Shown here one piece after another: positions 57,274-64,000 of a stretch of DNA of 64,000 nt. The DNA comes from Christensenella timonensis (lineage in GTDB: Bacteria > Bacillota > Clostridia > Christensenellales > Christensenellaceae), in NCBI RefSeq assembly GCF_900087015.1, contig NZ_FLKP01000002.1, positions 1,674,001 to 1,738,000 of the forward strand, in the 5' to 3' direction. Position 1 is the first letter of the stretch. Each line of letters starts with the position of its first letter. The notes below the pieces were generated by a model. It was not told the DNA's origin, made no database searches, and saw only the letters and a program-made list of their open reading frames with translations. Made by a program: the position numbers and the translations under genes.

Positions 57274-58190
57274 CGCTCTTCCCCACTCAACAGCACATCG
57301 TATTTTTCCAGCATAAATGCCGGGTGATAAGACTTTTTCGCTTTCCGAATCCCGGGGACGCCCATATCCTCCGCGCGGTTGATATATTTGCAGTGCGACC
57401 ATACGCGTTTGACGAACTCATGATTGATAAAAGCATAGAGGCCGTTGACGCCTGCCTTTGCCTTTTCAATATGAATGATCGCCGTATCGCGGTTGATTTG
57501 TTCTCCAAATGAGAACGCCACTACTTCCCCTTTGATCTTGACCACGCAGCCTTTAAAATTGAGCTCGCGCCAGTGGTCGAGCGCTTTCTCAATGGAAAGC
57601 AGCTCCTCCTGCGCCTCGCGCGGATCGCCGTCCTTTTCTTTTGACCATTCGATCTGAAGCTTCAGGCATGCGTCCCTGTACTGATCGTCATAGGGCTCCA
57701 CCGTGCTTTCATAGTCGCGCAAAAACGCGTTCACATGGTTTCGCTTGGAATGATACTTTTTGCCTGATAAATTGATCAAATCCTCGGTATTATAGGCATA
57801 TTCCGAGTTGTATTCGTCATACGCGAAGCTGTAGCGGTCGCCGCAATCGCGTTTGATCTTTTCCACCATCTCCGGCGTTGCGCATTTGATGTAAAAAACG
57901 CCGTTCTCCTTTGCCATATAGTCTTCACACATCTGCATATACGGCGCAATGGATTGGCTTAAGTCCTTTAAGTACGGCGGAAGCATAAACGGCTTATAGA
58001 CGTCGCTGTACATCTTGACAAACAACGCGTTTTCATACACCGCCATCTGGATATCCCAGGCTTCCTGCCAGGTATACATGTTGGAAAAGGATGCTTCCGA
58101 GTGCCTGTAGTCGTTCACCAGCACAAAGCTGTCAAAAAGAGGTTTGTCTTCGACCTCCAACGGTTTAAAATTCAGCATAAATCCAATCAT
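57270..58190 (-). CDS. DUF2156 (phosphatidylglycerol lysyltransferase C-terminal-like) protein
   Basis: 306 residues, soluble, with a GNAT-like double fold: SFSNMYTWQEAWDIQMAVYENALFVKMYS, GKKYHSKRNHVNAFLRDYE, GEVVAFSFGEQINRDTAIIHIEKAKAGVNGLYAFINHEF and INRAEDMGVPGIRKAKKSYHPAFMLEKY. The domain resembles the tRNA-dependent aminoacyl-lipid transferase part of MprF but lacks its membrane flippase. Its substrate is unknown. The ATG at 58190 overlaps the pyk stop (ATGA); 58178 is an alternative start. Confidence 0.85.
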   Translation of the reverse strand: MIGFMLNFKPLEVEDKPLFDSFVLVNDYRHSEASFSNMYTWQEAWDIQMAVYENALFVKMYSDVYKPFMLPPYLKDLSQSIAPYMQMCEDYMAKENGVFYIKCATPEMVEKIKRDCGDRYSFAYDEYNSEYAYNTEDLINLSGKKYHSKRNHVNAFLRDYESTVEPYDDQYRDACLKLQIEWSKEKDGDPREAQEELLSIEKALDHWRELNFKGCVVKIKGEVVAFSFGEQINRDTAIIHIEKAKAGVNGLYAFINHEFVKRVWSHCKYINRAEDMGVPGIRKAKKSYHPAFMLEKYDVLLSGEER

Positions 58191-59938
58191 TCCTCACTGT
58201 TTTCATTGCAAACAAGTCCGCGCTCCGCGTCCAGCTTGATATGCGTCCCGCTCTTCAGGATCTGCGTCGCACTGACCGCGCCCACAAGGACGGGGATATC
58301 AAGCGCCATGCCGACGATGGCAGCATGCGAATCCAGGTTGTCGTCCTCTGTTATAATACCCGCGGACTGCTTCATTAAATCCAGAATATAGTTGGAGGTT
58401 TTCGGAATGACCAGGATATCTCCTTGCTTGAACAGCTGCCGTGCCTGCTTTTCCGTATTAGCCACACACAAATTTCCGGAGGCACAGAGATTGTTGACAC
58501 CCACGCCTTTCACTAGGACATTGCCCACGATATGCACCTTCAAAAGATTCGTGGTTCCGGCGATCCCAAGCGGCACGCCCGCCATGATTACGACCAGGTC
58601 GCCATTTTTTAAATATCCTGCCTGTTTTGCCGTATCCACCACTGTGGAAAACAATTCATCCGTATTGTTTTTCTGCTCCACCTCCAGCGGGATCACACCC
58701 CAAGACATGCTCAATTGCCTGCACACGATCGGATCTGGCGAGCAGCCGATGATTGGGATGGACGGTCGGTATTTTGAGGTCATACGCACCGACGTGCCCG
58801 TTTTGGTGACGGTAATAATCGCCGAGGCCCCCAGGTCATAAGCCGTGGTACATGCCGCATGCGAGATCGCATTCGTCACATCTGAAAAACAATCGATATC
58901 GTTTTGTTCAAAGCGTTCCTTATAATCGATATCTTTTTCCGCGCGCAGCGCAATACGAGCCATCGTTTGCACCGCTTCCACCGGGTAGCTTCCCGCCGCC
59001 GTTTCCCCTGAAAGCATGATCGCGCTCGTGCCGTCGTAAATCGCTGTCGCGACGTCCGTCGTTTCGGCCCTTGTGGGGCGCGGGTTATGTATCATGCTAT
59101 CCAGCATCTGTGTTGCCGTAATGACGATCTTGCCCGCCGTATACGCTTTATCGATCAGGCGTTTCTGGTAGACCGGGACGTCTTCTAAGGGGATTTCCAC
59201 ACCCATGTCCCCACGCGCGACCATAATGCCGTCCGAAACCCGCAGGATATCGTCGATGTTCCTAACGCCTTCCGCATTCTCGATCTTGGCAATGACCCGG
59301 ATGCTCCTGTTGTGGTGTTCCTCCAATATCTTTTTGATATCAAGGATATCCTGCTCCGTACGCGTAAAGCTTGCCGCAATGAAATCAAATTCATTTTCGA
59401 TGCCAAAAACAATATCCGCCCTGTCTTTTTCGCTGATATAAGGCAGGGAGATCGAAAACCCGGGAACATTGACGCCTTTTCGGTCTCCCAATTTCCCGCC
59501 ATTCAATATTTTACACGCAATATCCGTTTCGGTGATGTTGGTCGCCTGCAGCTCGATCAGGCCATCGTCGATCAGGATCACCGCCCCTTGCTTTAAATCA
59601 CGCGGCAAGTCCTTGAACGAGATCGATACCACCGTTTCGTCTCCCAGCACCTCGCGTGTCGTCAACGTGAACGTGTTGCCTGTTTTCAGCTCTACAGAGC
59701 CGTTTTCAAACTTGCCGATCCTGATTTCCGGCCCTTTGGTATCCAGCATGCAGGAGATATAACGTCCCATTTTTTTGCTGATCTTGCGGATCTTCTGGAT
59801 CCTTTCCTTCTGCACTTCATGCTCGCCATGCGAAAAATTGAACCGCGCAACATCCATGCCCGCTTCCATCATTCTCTCAATGGTGTTCTCGTCTTCACAG
59901 GCGGGGCCAAGCGTACATATAATCTTTGTTTTCCTCAT
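58187..59938 (-). CDS. pyk: Pyruvate kinase with C-terminal PEP-utiliser domain
   Basis: 583 residues. MRKTKIICTLGPACEDENTIERMMEAGMDVARFNFSHG, the active-site IENAEGVRNIDDILRVSDGIMVARGDMGVEIP and ATQMLDSMIHNPRPTRAETTDVATAIYDGTSAIMLSGETA are clear. About 110 extra C-terminal residues (GITEDDNLDSHAAIVGMALDIPVLVGAVSAT) form the mobile swivelling domain found in Bacillus/Geobacillus-type enzymes. It makes ATP and pyruvate from PEP. ATG 59938 has GGAG 9 nt upstream. Confidence 0.96.
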   Translation of the reverse strand: MRKTKIICTLGPACEDENTIERMMEAGMDVARFNFSHGEHEVQKERIQKIRKISKKMGRYISCMLDTKGPEIRIGKFENGSVELKTGNTFTLTTREVLGDETVVSISFKDLPRDLKQGAVILIDDGLIELQATNITETDIACKILNGGKLGDRKGVNVPGFSISLPYISEKDRADIVFGIENEFDFIAASFTRTEQDILDIKKILEEHHNRSIRVIAKIENAEGVRNIDDILRVSDGIMVARGDMGVEIPLEDVPVYQKRLIDKAYTAGKIVITATQMLDSMIHNPRPTRAETTDVATAIYDGTSAIMLSGETAAGSYPVEAVQTMARIALRAEKDIDYKERFEQNDIDCFSDVTNAISHAACTTAYDLGASAIITVTKTGTSVRMTSKYRPSIPIIGCSPDPIVCRQLSMSWGVIPLEVEQKNNTDELFSTVVDTAKQAGYLKNGDLVVIMAGVPLGIAGTTNLLKVHIVGNVLVKGVGVNNLCASGNLCVANTEKQARQLFKQGDILVIPKTSNYILDLMKQSAGIITEDDNLDSHAAIVGMALDIPVLVGAVSATQILKSGTHIKLDAERGLVCNENSEE

Positions 59939-60040
59939 GTCATAACGCTCCATATATATAAATTTTTATGATTCATCACAATGATTCTATTCTATCACAA
60001 ATACGGACAAAATGCTCGTATGCTACCCCACATTTTTACA

Positions 60041-60072
60041 AAAGAAAAGCTGCACCACTTTCTGATGCAGCT
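60041..60072 (-). terminator. Intrinsic terminator of the EF-G-like gene
   Basis: A 9-bp stem (60048-60056 with 60064-60072, one G-U pair) with a 7-nt loop, ending TTTTCTTTT on the minus strand. Confidence 0.8.
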
Positions 60073-60087
60073 CACAGATAACGTTTT

Positions 60088-62163
60088 TTATTCTTCCATA
60101 TCCTGTTTCGCCTGCGCGATTACTTTATCCGCCATCTGGGCCGGGACCTCCTCGTAACGCTCAAACGTCTGCTTGAAGCTTCCGCGCGCCTGTGTCATGG
60201 AGCGAAGGTCAGTCGCGTATTTGAACATCTCGCTCATCGGGACTTCCGCCGTCACTTCCTGCATACCGTCTGCCGGGTTCATTCCCAGTATCCTGCCGCG
60301 CCTGCGGTTCAGGTCTCCAATGATATCGCCCATATATTCGTCGGGGATCGTGACCACGACCTTGACGATAGGCTCCAAAAGAACCGGGTTCGCTTCGGCC
60401 ATGCCCTTTTTAAACGCAAGGTTCGCCGCCACTTTAAAAGCCATTTCGGAAGAGTCTACTGTGTGGTACGATCCGTCGTACAACGTACACTTCAAGCCTA
60501 CGACCGGATAACCCGCAAGCACGCCCTTCTTGATGCTCTCCTTGAGTCCCTTCTCCACGGCAGGGATATACTGGCGCGGTACTACGCCGCCCACGATCTT
60601 ATCCTCAAAGATAAAGTCTGCAAGCCCGTCCGGCACCGGCGAGAATTCGATCCATACATCGCCGTATTGCCCATGGCCGCCCGACTGCTTTTTATGTTTT
60701 CCCTGTGCCTTGACAGGTTTTTTGATTGCTTCCCGGTAAGGGATACGCGGATCGTGCAATTCGCCTTCCACATTAAATTTGCTCTTCAGTTTGTTGTTGA
60801 TGATTTCCAGATGCATTTCTCCCATACCGTTCGCCAGCATATCGCCCGTTTCGGTATCTTTGACGAGCTTGAACGTCGGGTCCTCATCCTCCAACCTGTG
60901 CAGCCCGGCAAAAACCTTTTCCTCTTCGCCTTTTTTCTTTGCCGTAACCGCAAGGGAAATCGAAGGCTCCGGAAATGCGATCGGCGGAAAACGCAGCGTA
61001 CACGCGCCCGTGCACAGGGTGTCTCCCGTCGCCGTGTTCTGCAATTTGGCGATCGCGCCAATATCGCCCGCCACCAGCTTGGCTGCATTGATCAGCTTTT
61101 TGCCGCGCATCATGCCCAGGTTCGAGCATTTCTCCTGTTTGCTGGTATTTCCATTGGTGACCGTCATATCCGAGGTAAGCGTTCCCTGTACGATTTTAAT
61201 AATCGAAAGCTTTCCAACAAACGGGTCGGCGATCGTCTTTAAGACATGCGCTACAAACGGGGCTGCCGGATCCCTCTTGAGCTCGATTTCCTTACCGCTC
61301 GCGTCTTCTGCGTATATCGGAGCGATTTCAGCGGCCAACGGCATCAGTGCCAGCAGGCCGTCCATCAGTACGTTTACGCCCAGGTCGCTTGCTGCAGCGG
61401 CCGCAAAAACAGGAGCAACCGTTCCCTGCAGGATGCCTGCCCGCATGCCGTTGATGATATCCTCTTTGGACAATTCCTGCCCGTCAAAGAATTTTTCCAT
61501 CAATGCTTCGTCATTGCCCGCGGCATTTTCTACCAGGGTTTCCCGCAGCGCGTTCGCCTCGTCCGCAATATCCGCCGGGATATCCGTTTCTTTCAGGGAT
61601 TTCCCGTCAAAGAGGTATCCTTTCATATCGATCAGGTCTACCACGCCTTCAAATTTTCCGCTGTTCATGATCGGCATCTGTACTGCCGTTACCGCAGCGC
61701 CATATTTTGTCCCCAGCGCGCCGACCGTCTTTGCAAAATCAGTGTTTTCCTTATCAATCTGATTGATGACGAACGCACGCGGGATATCATGCTTCACGCA
61801 ATAGTCGTATGCTTTTTGCGCACCTACCGGAACGACACCGTTCGGCCCTAAAACAATGAGCGCGCTATCCGCAAGCTCATACGCCGCAACCGCTTCGCCT
61901 TCAAAATCAAAATAACCCGGCACATCGATCAAATTTATTTTTTTATTTTTCCACTCGACAGGCGCAAGACCCATCCCGATTGAAATATGCCTCTTGATTT
62001 CTTCGCTGTCATAGTCTGTTACCGTGTTTCCGTCTTCCACTTTTCCCATACGCTCCAGCGCACCGGAATCAAAAAGCATCGCTTCTGTAAGCGTGGTCTT
62101 TCCTTCACCGCCGTGCCCGACGACAGCTATGTTCAAGATGTCTTGTGGATTGTATTCTTTCAT
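60088..62163 (-). CDS. Elongation-factor-G-like GTPase (EF-G2-type paralogue)
   Basis: 691 residues with EF-G domain order I-V. Domain I has altered GTPase motifs: G1 GHGGEGKTTL instead of AHIDAGKTT, G3 DVPGYFDF instead of DTPGHVDF, and G4 NQID instead of NKMD; the switch I RGITI is replaced by RHISI. Domains III-V are normal (GMGEMHLEII, GGVVPRQYIPAVEKGLKE, YATDLRSMTQARGSFKQTFERYEEVP). This fits the EF-G-2 group, whose role differs from classical translocation and is not settled. The housekeeping fusA beside rpsL/rpsG is not in the window. GGAGG is 9 nt before the ATG. Confidence 0.88.
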   Translation of the reverse strand: MKEYNPQDILNIAVVGHGGEGKTTLTEAMLFDSGALERMGKVEDGNTVTDYDSEEIKRHISIGMGLAPVEWKNKKINLIDVPGYFDFEGEAVAAYELADSALIVLGPNGVVPVGAQKAYDYCVKHDIPRAFVINQIDKENTDFAKTVGALGTKYGAAVTAVQMPIMNSGKFEGVVDLIDMKGYLFDGKSLKETDIPADIADEANALRETLVENAAGNDEALMEKFFDGQELSKEDIINGMRAGILQGTVAPVFAAAAASDLGVNVLMDGLLALMPLAAEIAPIYAEDASGKEIELKRDPAAPFVAHVLKTIADPFVGKLSIIKIVQGTLTSDMTVTNGNTSKQEKCSNLGMMRGKKLINAAKLVAGDIGAIAKLQNTATGDTLCTGACTLRFPPIAFPEPSISLAVTAKKKGEEEKVFAGLHRLEDEDPTFKLVKDTETGDMLANGMGEMHLEIINNKLKSKFNVEGELHDPRIPYREAIKKPVKAQGKHKKQSGGHGQYGDVWIEFSPVPDGLADFIFEDKIVGGVVPRQYIPAVEKGLKESIKKGVLAGYPVVGLKCTLYDGSYHTVDSSEMAFKVAANLAFKKGMAEANPVLLEPIVKVVVTIPDEYMGDIIGDLNRRRGRILGMNPADGMQEVTAEVPMSEMFKYATDLRSMTQARGSFKQTFERYEEVPAQMADKVIAQAKQDMEE

Positions 62164-62295
62164 ATAACCAGACCTCCAAGTGTAATTATTTATGTGAAGT
62201 CTTTAAAATTCAAAAAATAGGATAAAATGTATATTCTTAGTTTAACAGATATCCCCTGAAAAAGGAAATCTTTTTTTATTGTTGCACTGAAATTC

Positions 62296-62324
62296 TTGTG
62301 TTACGGGGCAATATTATATATAAT
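62296..62324 (+). promoter_or_regulatory. Sigma-A promoter of the small membrane protein gene
   Basis: TTGTGT (62296-62301) and a perfect TATAAT (62319-62324) with a 17-nt spacer on the plus strand, 45 nt before the start. Confidence 0.75.
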
Positions 62325-62368
62325 ATTGAAGTCGCTATAAATTAATCAAATTGTGAGGTATGTGTCCC

Positions 62369-62815
62369 ATGAGCGAAACAGATAAAGAGAAAGTAGAAGA
62401 ACAGGAGACTCCGGCAGCGCAGGAAGAAACACCGGAAACCGAATTGACAGTCCAGGACGAAAACGCGGACACGGAAACTCCTGAAGAAGAGGAAGAGGAT
62501 ACCCTTCCCGTTATCACCCACGTATCCAAGTTTTCACAAAAAACGATCAATATCATCCAGGCTATCTTAGGGATCGCCGCGGGCGGTGCAATATGGCTTT
62601 GTATCACCTTTGGTTCCGGCTCAGACAACGTATTGCTGCAATACCTGTTTGTCATCGTATTTGCCGCTGTGCTGCTCATACAGCGTGCGGTGGAACGCAA
62701 GCTCGGCCTTTCCACGCGGGTATTCGTGAAATTCTGGCTCATCGGTTTGATCGTTTTCCTTGCGATCTTCGTTATTTACGGCATTGCGACAGGCCAGTTC
62801 ACAAGCGGTTCCTGA
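62369..62815 (+). CDS. Small membrane protein with acidic N-terminal tail, function unknown
   Basis: 148 residues. The first 50 are very acidic and Thr/Pro-rich (SETDKEKVEEQETPAAQEETPETELTV...), then three hydrophobic segments: INIIQAILGIAAGGAIWLCITF, VLLQYLFVIVFAAVLLIQ and VFVKFWLIGLIVFLAIFVIYGI. No family recognised. ATG 62369 is chosen because GAGGT lies about 9 nt upstream; an in-frame ATG at 62360 overlaps it. It has its own promoter and a shared terminator, so it is a single-gene unit on the otherwise rare plus strand. Confidence 0.85.
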   Translation: MSETDKEKVEEQETPAAQEETPETELTVQDENADTETPEEEEEDTLPVITHVSKFSQKTINIIQAILGIAAGGAIWLCITFGSGSDNVLLQYLFVIVFAAVLLIQRAVERKLGLSTRVFVKFWLIGLIVFLAIFVIYGIATGQFTSGS

Positions 62816-62830
62816 TTGATCTGGAATATA

Positions 62831-62861
62831 AAAAAGGCTCCGGAAGCTCCGGGGCCTTTTT
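62831..62861. terminator. Bidirectional terminator between convergent genes
   Basis: A stem of about 13 bp (AAAAAGGCTCCGG with CCGGGGCCTTTTT, one wobble pair) and a 5-nt loop. It has a T-run on the plus strand and A/T symmetry for the minus strand. It can end both the small membrane protein gene and the TIM-barrel gene. Confidence 0.88.
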
Positions 62862-62862
62862 C

Positions 62863-63525
62863 TTACAGTTTTTCGCGGTATACCTGCATCGTCATACGGA
62901 ACAGCTCCGCATTGGAAGGCGGCGTGTACGTGATCGCGTCCGCACCACATTCGATCGTTTCGCGGATCGTTTCATCCGTCGGCCCTCCCGTCGCAATGAT
63001 CGGTATATAAGGACATTTATTCCGTATCTGCTCTATGATCTTACAAGTATTCTCAGCACCTGAAACGTTCAGGATGTCAGCGCCGCTTTCGATCCTTCTT
63101 TCCACATCCTCCCGCTCGGATACCACGGTCACTACCGTGGGGATATCGATACGCTTTTTGAGCTTTGCCACAAGCTCGTTATCTGCAACAGGGTTCAGCA
63201 CCGCGCCGAACGCGCCTCCCCATTCAGCTTCCATCGCCATGTGAAGCACCCGGTCGTCGGCCAGTTCACCGCCGCCCACACTGCACATCACAGGGATACT
63301 TGCAGTATTCAGGATCGCCTGGTTGATCGCCGGCTGCGGCGGAAAAGGATATACGGCCATGACCGCGTCCGCGTCCGTGTTTTTGATCAGGGAAGTATCT
63401 GTTGTAAAAAGGAAAGACCGCAGCGTCCTTCCGAATATCTTGATTCCCGGCGCCCGGCTGATCACTTCAGGCATCGTCAGGATCATATAACGGAGCTTGC
63501 TTTCATATTCTTTGCTTTGTAACAT
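62863..63525 (-). CDS. TIM-barrel protein of unknown function (ThiG/HisA-like fold)
   Basis: 220 residues. Alternating hydrophobic strands end in Gly-rich phosphate-binding turns: VMCSVGGGELADD, GAFGAVLNPVADNE, VVTVVSEREDVERRIESGADILNVSGAENT and IIATGGPTDETIRETIECGADAITYTPP. This is the layout of (beta/alpha)8 barrels such as thiazole synthase, HisA or nitronate-monooxygenase relatives. No specific catalytic residue could be assigned. AAAGGG lies 9 nt before the ATG. The gene ends at the bidirectional terminator. Confidence 0.8.
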   Translation of the reverse strand: MLQSKEYESKLRYMILTMPEVISRAPGIKIFGRTLRSFLFTTDTSLIKNTDADAVMAVYPFPPQPAINQAILNTASIPVMCSVGGGELADDRVLHMAMEAEWGGAFGAVLNPVADNELVAKLKKRIDIPTVVTVVSEREDVERRIESGADILNVSGAENTCKIIEQIRNKCPYIPIIATGGPTDETIRETIECGADAITYTPPSNAELFRMTMQVYREKL

Positions 63526-63552
63526 CCGTCTACCCTTTCCAGAGAAACAATT

Positions 63553-64000
63553 TTATGCAAAAACAACTTCTACGTCTGTCCCGCTGTTTTTGCGGCTCAA
63601 GGAGAAGTCCTTGAGCAATTGGTCGATCTTACCTGTGCCATCGTCCTGCAGCAAGACGCTGTTTTCCAGCTCCTGCAGCGCGATCCCCAGTTCATTTCCT
63701 TTTTGGATCAGTGCCTGCCTGTCCACCGCACTGCCCGCCTGGATCTTTTCCGGCGCCGCATCCATCATGGAAGCGGCGCGTCCATTTCCCGCCTGCGGCG
63801 GTGCGGACTGGGGCGTACTTTCTGCCGTTGCCGCAGGTGCCGGGGCTGCTTTGGAATCTGTCGTGCTTTCCGTCAGTTCGGATTCCACGATAGGCTGCTG
63901 TGTTTCCTGTTCTTCCTGCGCTGCGCCATCTTCCCCCGCATCCTTCGCTGCAGGCTCGTCCGCCGCTTCGGGGGCTGCGGCAACCGCCTCGTCATTATGC
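63553..64000 (-). CDS. C-terminal part of an Ala/Pro/Glu-rich protein (5' end outside window)
   Basis: Open without a stop from 64000 down to TAA at 63553, so 148 codons are visible. The first 95 are low-complexity (Ala, Pro, Glu, Gln, Ser, Thr), for example AAKDAGEDGAAQEEQETQQP, typical of a linker or surface-exposed region. The last 50 (RQALIQKGNELGIALQELENSVLLQDDGTGKIDQLLKDFSLSRKNSGTDVEVVFA) look like a small folded end. No family recognised. A GTG at 63888 is only an internal codon. Confidence 0.65.
   Translation of the reverse strand, partial: HNDEAVAAAPEAADEPAAKDAGEDGAAQEEQETQQPIVESELTESTTDSKAAPAPAATAESTPQSAPPQAGNGRAASMMDAAPEKIQAGSAVDRQALIQKGNELGIALQELENSVLLQDDGTGKIDQLLKDFSLSRKNSGTDVEVVFA

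Overview
The window reads as an ordinary stretch of chromosome from a low-to-mid GC (about half G+C) anaerobic Gram-positive bacterium of the Clostridia. Supporting this are the ScpA/ScpB pair, a Spo0A, SpoIIIE/FtsK, PlsX/PlsY, the rimP-nusA-ylxR-ylxQ-infB-rbfA-nrnA-truB-ribF-rpsO-pnp block, Pta-AckA acetate metabolism, an OadG/MmdA sodium-pump decarboxylase and indolepyruvate:ferredoxin oxidoreductase. A Christensenellales-like gut Firmicute would fit, but that is only a guess. Nearly every gene is on the minus strand, so transcription runs from high to low coordinates. The only convincing plus-strand genes are tmcAL (38357-39541) and a small membrane protein (62369-62815). No tRNA, rRNA, CRISPR array, insertion sequence or prophage was seen.

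Layout from low to high coordinates. 1-1864: decarboxylase carboxyltransferase and OadG-like subunit. 2025-4738: rluB, scpB, scpA and an M50 protease. 4824-9448: nadK-argR-recN-spo0A-punA. 9542-16837: ftsK-rimO-pgsA-recA, then a large structured RNA, then oapA-tlyA. 16899-28738: the translation/RNA block from rimP to pnp plus an M16 peptidase. 28870-35949: plsY, der, a DUF512 radical-SAM protein, glyA, rnc, plsX, rpmF, yceD. 36034-38251: pta-ackA. 39534-44045: patatin, a coiled-coil protein, coaD, rsmD, fthC, alr and an ACT protein. 44092-47727: iorB, iorA, paaK. 47838-49701: cobC, cobS, cobU. 49764-56107: F1Fo ATP synthase. 56215-63525: an Eis-like acetyltransferase, a DUF2156 protein, pyk, an EF-G paralogue and two uncharacterised genes. 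Both ends of the window cut a gene.

Four things stand out. First, the 600-base gap between recA and a small membrane protein gene is best explained as an OLE (ornate large extremophilic) RNA, about 586 nt, with a perfect 9-bp closing stem joining its ends. It is followed directly by its membrane partner gene oapA and then tlyA. Second, the ATP synthase operon has no separate delta-subunit gene. Instead the alpha subunit carries about 75 extra N-terminal residues that look like the C-terminal half of delta, exactly in the atpH slot. Third, Spo0A keeps its DNA-binding domain, but the phosphoacceptor Asp is Glu and the acidic pair is lost, suggesting a phosphorylation-independent regulator. Fourth, several intrinsic terminators sit directly in front of the next gene's ribosome-binding site with no room for a promoter, which suggests widespread partial read-through.
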